Shown here: positions 63,090 through 64,000 of the stretch, one piece after another
Position numbering within the stretch: the first letter of the stretch is position 1
Layout: every line of letters starts with the position of its first letter
Assembly: GCF_001945395.1 (NCBI RefSeq)
Contig: NZ_MSXV01000050.1
Location: 104,479-168,478, forward strand
DNA: 64,000 nucleotides
Source of the DNA: Pseudomonas sp. PA15(2017)
Lineage (GTDB): Bacteria; Pseudomonadota; Gammaproteobacteria; Pseudomonadales; Pseudomonadaceae
Reading direction: 5' to 3'
The notes under the pieces: model-generated
The model's input: the letters and a program-made list of their open reading frames with translations, nothing else
What the model was told of the DNA's origin: nothing
Databases searched by the model: none
Program-made: the position numbers and the translations under genes

Positions 63090-63451
63090 GTGGCTGATAT
63101 CCGCCCTTGGGGAACGCCTCGGCTACAACGGCCAATCGCCCGAAGCCGGATGGCAACGAGCGCGGTAGGAAGCGAACGAAAAAATATGAGCCCCATACAC
63201 GACGAACACGCACACGGCAGCTCGCGCTCCCAATGGCGATGAACGCTGGGAGTGGCGATGCGGAGTGCGGAAAATTATAGGTATGGGATGGCCTGCAGCG
63301 GCGATTCTACGCACGGCCTGGCGGCTGAACAATATGCTCGGGAAAACGTTATTTGGATGGGCGACGGCCGGTCTTCGGAACGATCATGGGTTGCCGTTTA
63401 CGGGCGTGGGCGAGGCAGTTTCAAGATAGAAGCAGCCATCGATGCAGTACC

Positions 63452-63501
63452 TGTGGGAGCGGGCCATGCCCGCGAAATCACGGGCATGGCCCGTTCCCAC
63501 A
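63452..63501. repeat. REP-type hairpin (TGTGGGAGCGGGCCATGCCCG)
   Basis: Arms of 21 bp with one mismatch around an 8-bp loop. It is nearly the same element as at 6981-7030. It lies in the 443-bp gap between the sotB start and the GntR gene end, which contains no other feature I could support. Confidence 0.8.
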
Positions 63502-63532
63502 AGTAATACGCCGAAATCCGTTTTTACCGGCA

Positions 63533-64000
63533 TCAATCCGGCACTTCCACACTGATATGAATCGCATCATGGCGCCAGTACTCCAGGTCGCAGTCGATCA
63601 GCCGACCATGCTGGTCGCGGTTGACCCGGGTGATGCGCAGTGCCGGGCTGCCGGCGGCGACCTTGAGCGCCGCCGCGGCGTCGGCATGCAGCGCGGTGGG
63701 CACCATGTCGAAGCGCACGCGGCCGTAACGCACGTCGTATTCGCTGGCGTACAGCTCGGTCAGCGAGCGGGTCAGGTCGAAATCAAGAATGCCGGGAAAG
63801 TAACCCGGGTTCAGGTAATGCTCGACGTACAGCACCAGGCGCCCGTCGATGCGCCGCGCCCGGCGGATCTGGTAGACGCTCGACAGCCCCGACAGGCCGA
63901 GCACCTGGCAGATCTGCGCGTTGGCCGGCATCAACCGGGCGCTCAGCACCTCGGTGGCCGGCACCCGGCCCTGTTCGGCGACCATGGCATGGAAATGGGT
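63533..64000 (-). CDS. GntR/HutC family regulator, C-terminal UTRA part (cut by window edge)
   Basis: The last 155 or so codons of a gene that continues beyond the right edge; the frame is open through position 64000. VYQIRRARRIDGRLVLYVEHYLNPGYFPGILDFDLTRSLTELYASEYDVRYGRVRFDMVPTALHADAAAALKVAAGSPALRITRVNRDQHGRLIDCDLEYWRHDAIHISVEV is a UTRA ligand-binding domain. The N-terminal winged helix should be off-window. The effector is probably a small sugar or amino-acid derivative. Confidence 0.85.
   Translation of the reverse strand, partial: THFHAMVAEQGRVPATEVLSARLMPANAQICQVLGLSGLSSVYQIRRARRIDGRLVLYVEHYLNPGYFPGILDFDLTRSLTELYASEYDVRYGRVRFDMVPTALHADAAAALKVAAGSPALRITRVNRDQHGRLIDCDLEYWRHDAIHISVEVPD

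Noticed and set aside
61815..63242. 475-codon open frame opposite the sotB-like gene
   Set aside because: His/Gln-rich composition typical of the reverse reading of membrane helices, and overlaps a clear MFS gene.
1..64000. tRNA, rRNA, riboswitch or CRISPR features
   Set aside because: I looked for T-loop motifs, rRNA-like blocks and regularly spaced repeats and saw none that held up.

Overview
The window reads as a chromosomal segment of a Pseudomonas-type gammaproteobacterium. The grounds are high GC with Pseudomonas-like codon use, a minC-minD-minE-rluA block, a class Ia nrdA of about 970 residues with an enlarged N-terminus, DUF2076 and HDOD proteins, stacked chemoreceptors and GGDEF proteins, and several Pseudomonas-style REP hairpins (TGTGGGAGCGG...). 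The species cannot be fixed from the sequence alone. No rRNA, tRNA, CRISPR array, prophage or full insertion sequence was seen.

Layout. 1-5.3 kb (minus strand): a 5-oxoproline-type operon, pxpB-pxpC-pxpA, then a metabolite:H+ symporter, a DUF1445/UPF0317 protein, accB-like BCCP and the start of an accC-like biotin carboxylase. 5.5-8.5 kb: a VOC protein, a LysR regulator, an SH3/coiled-coil membrane protein and a GNAT protein. 8.7-11.5 kb: the Min division-site system and a pseudouridine synthase. 11.7-18.9 kb: a TonB-dependent siderophore receptor, a subtilisin-type autotransporter and an outer-membrane HAD phosphatase. 19.1-24.0 kb: nrdAB with candidate NrdR/DnaA sites and a clear terminator. 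24.0-27.5 kb: an accessory island holding an AT-rich Sll1717-like P-loop ATPase gene, a mosaic of repeats, a Bro-N protein and a REP-associated tyrosine transposase (RAYT) flanked by its REP hairpins.

27.5-37.3 kb: a class IV aminotransferase with a divergent MerR regulator, small conserved proteins, a second siderophore receptor, a methyltransferase, a channel-like membrane protein, a diguanylate cyclase and a DUF2076 protein. The last two converge on a 333-bp miniature inverted-repeat element that looks inserted exactly at their overlapping stop codons. 37.8-44.1 kb: a DeoR-regulated four-carbon acid sugar (threonate/erythronate) operon with dehydrogenase, DUF1537 kinase, decarboxylating aldolase, GntP permease and isomerase. 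44.2-64 kb: EamA exporters, a cupin, a Tat-exported SMP-30 lactonase-like protein, a second diguanylate cyclase, an HDOD protein, two chemoreceptors, a second Bro-N gene divergent from an XRE repressor, YecA, the rRNA hydroxylation enzyme RlhA, an Lrp regulator, DCC/DoxX proteins, the mdaB/ygiN quinone pair, a SotB-like exporter and a partial GntR/UTRA regulator at the right edge.

The most interesting items are the TA-flanked miniature element at 36.3 kb, the AT-rich ATPase gene at 24.1 kb with an unclear start codon, and the two unlinked Bro-N genes, one packaged with a RAYT and the other with a repressor and repeated AT-rich operators.
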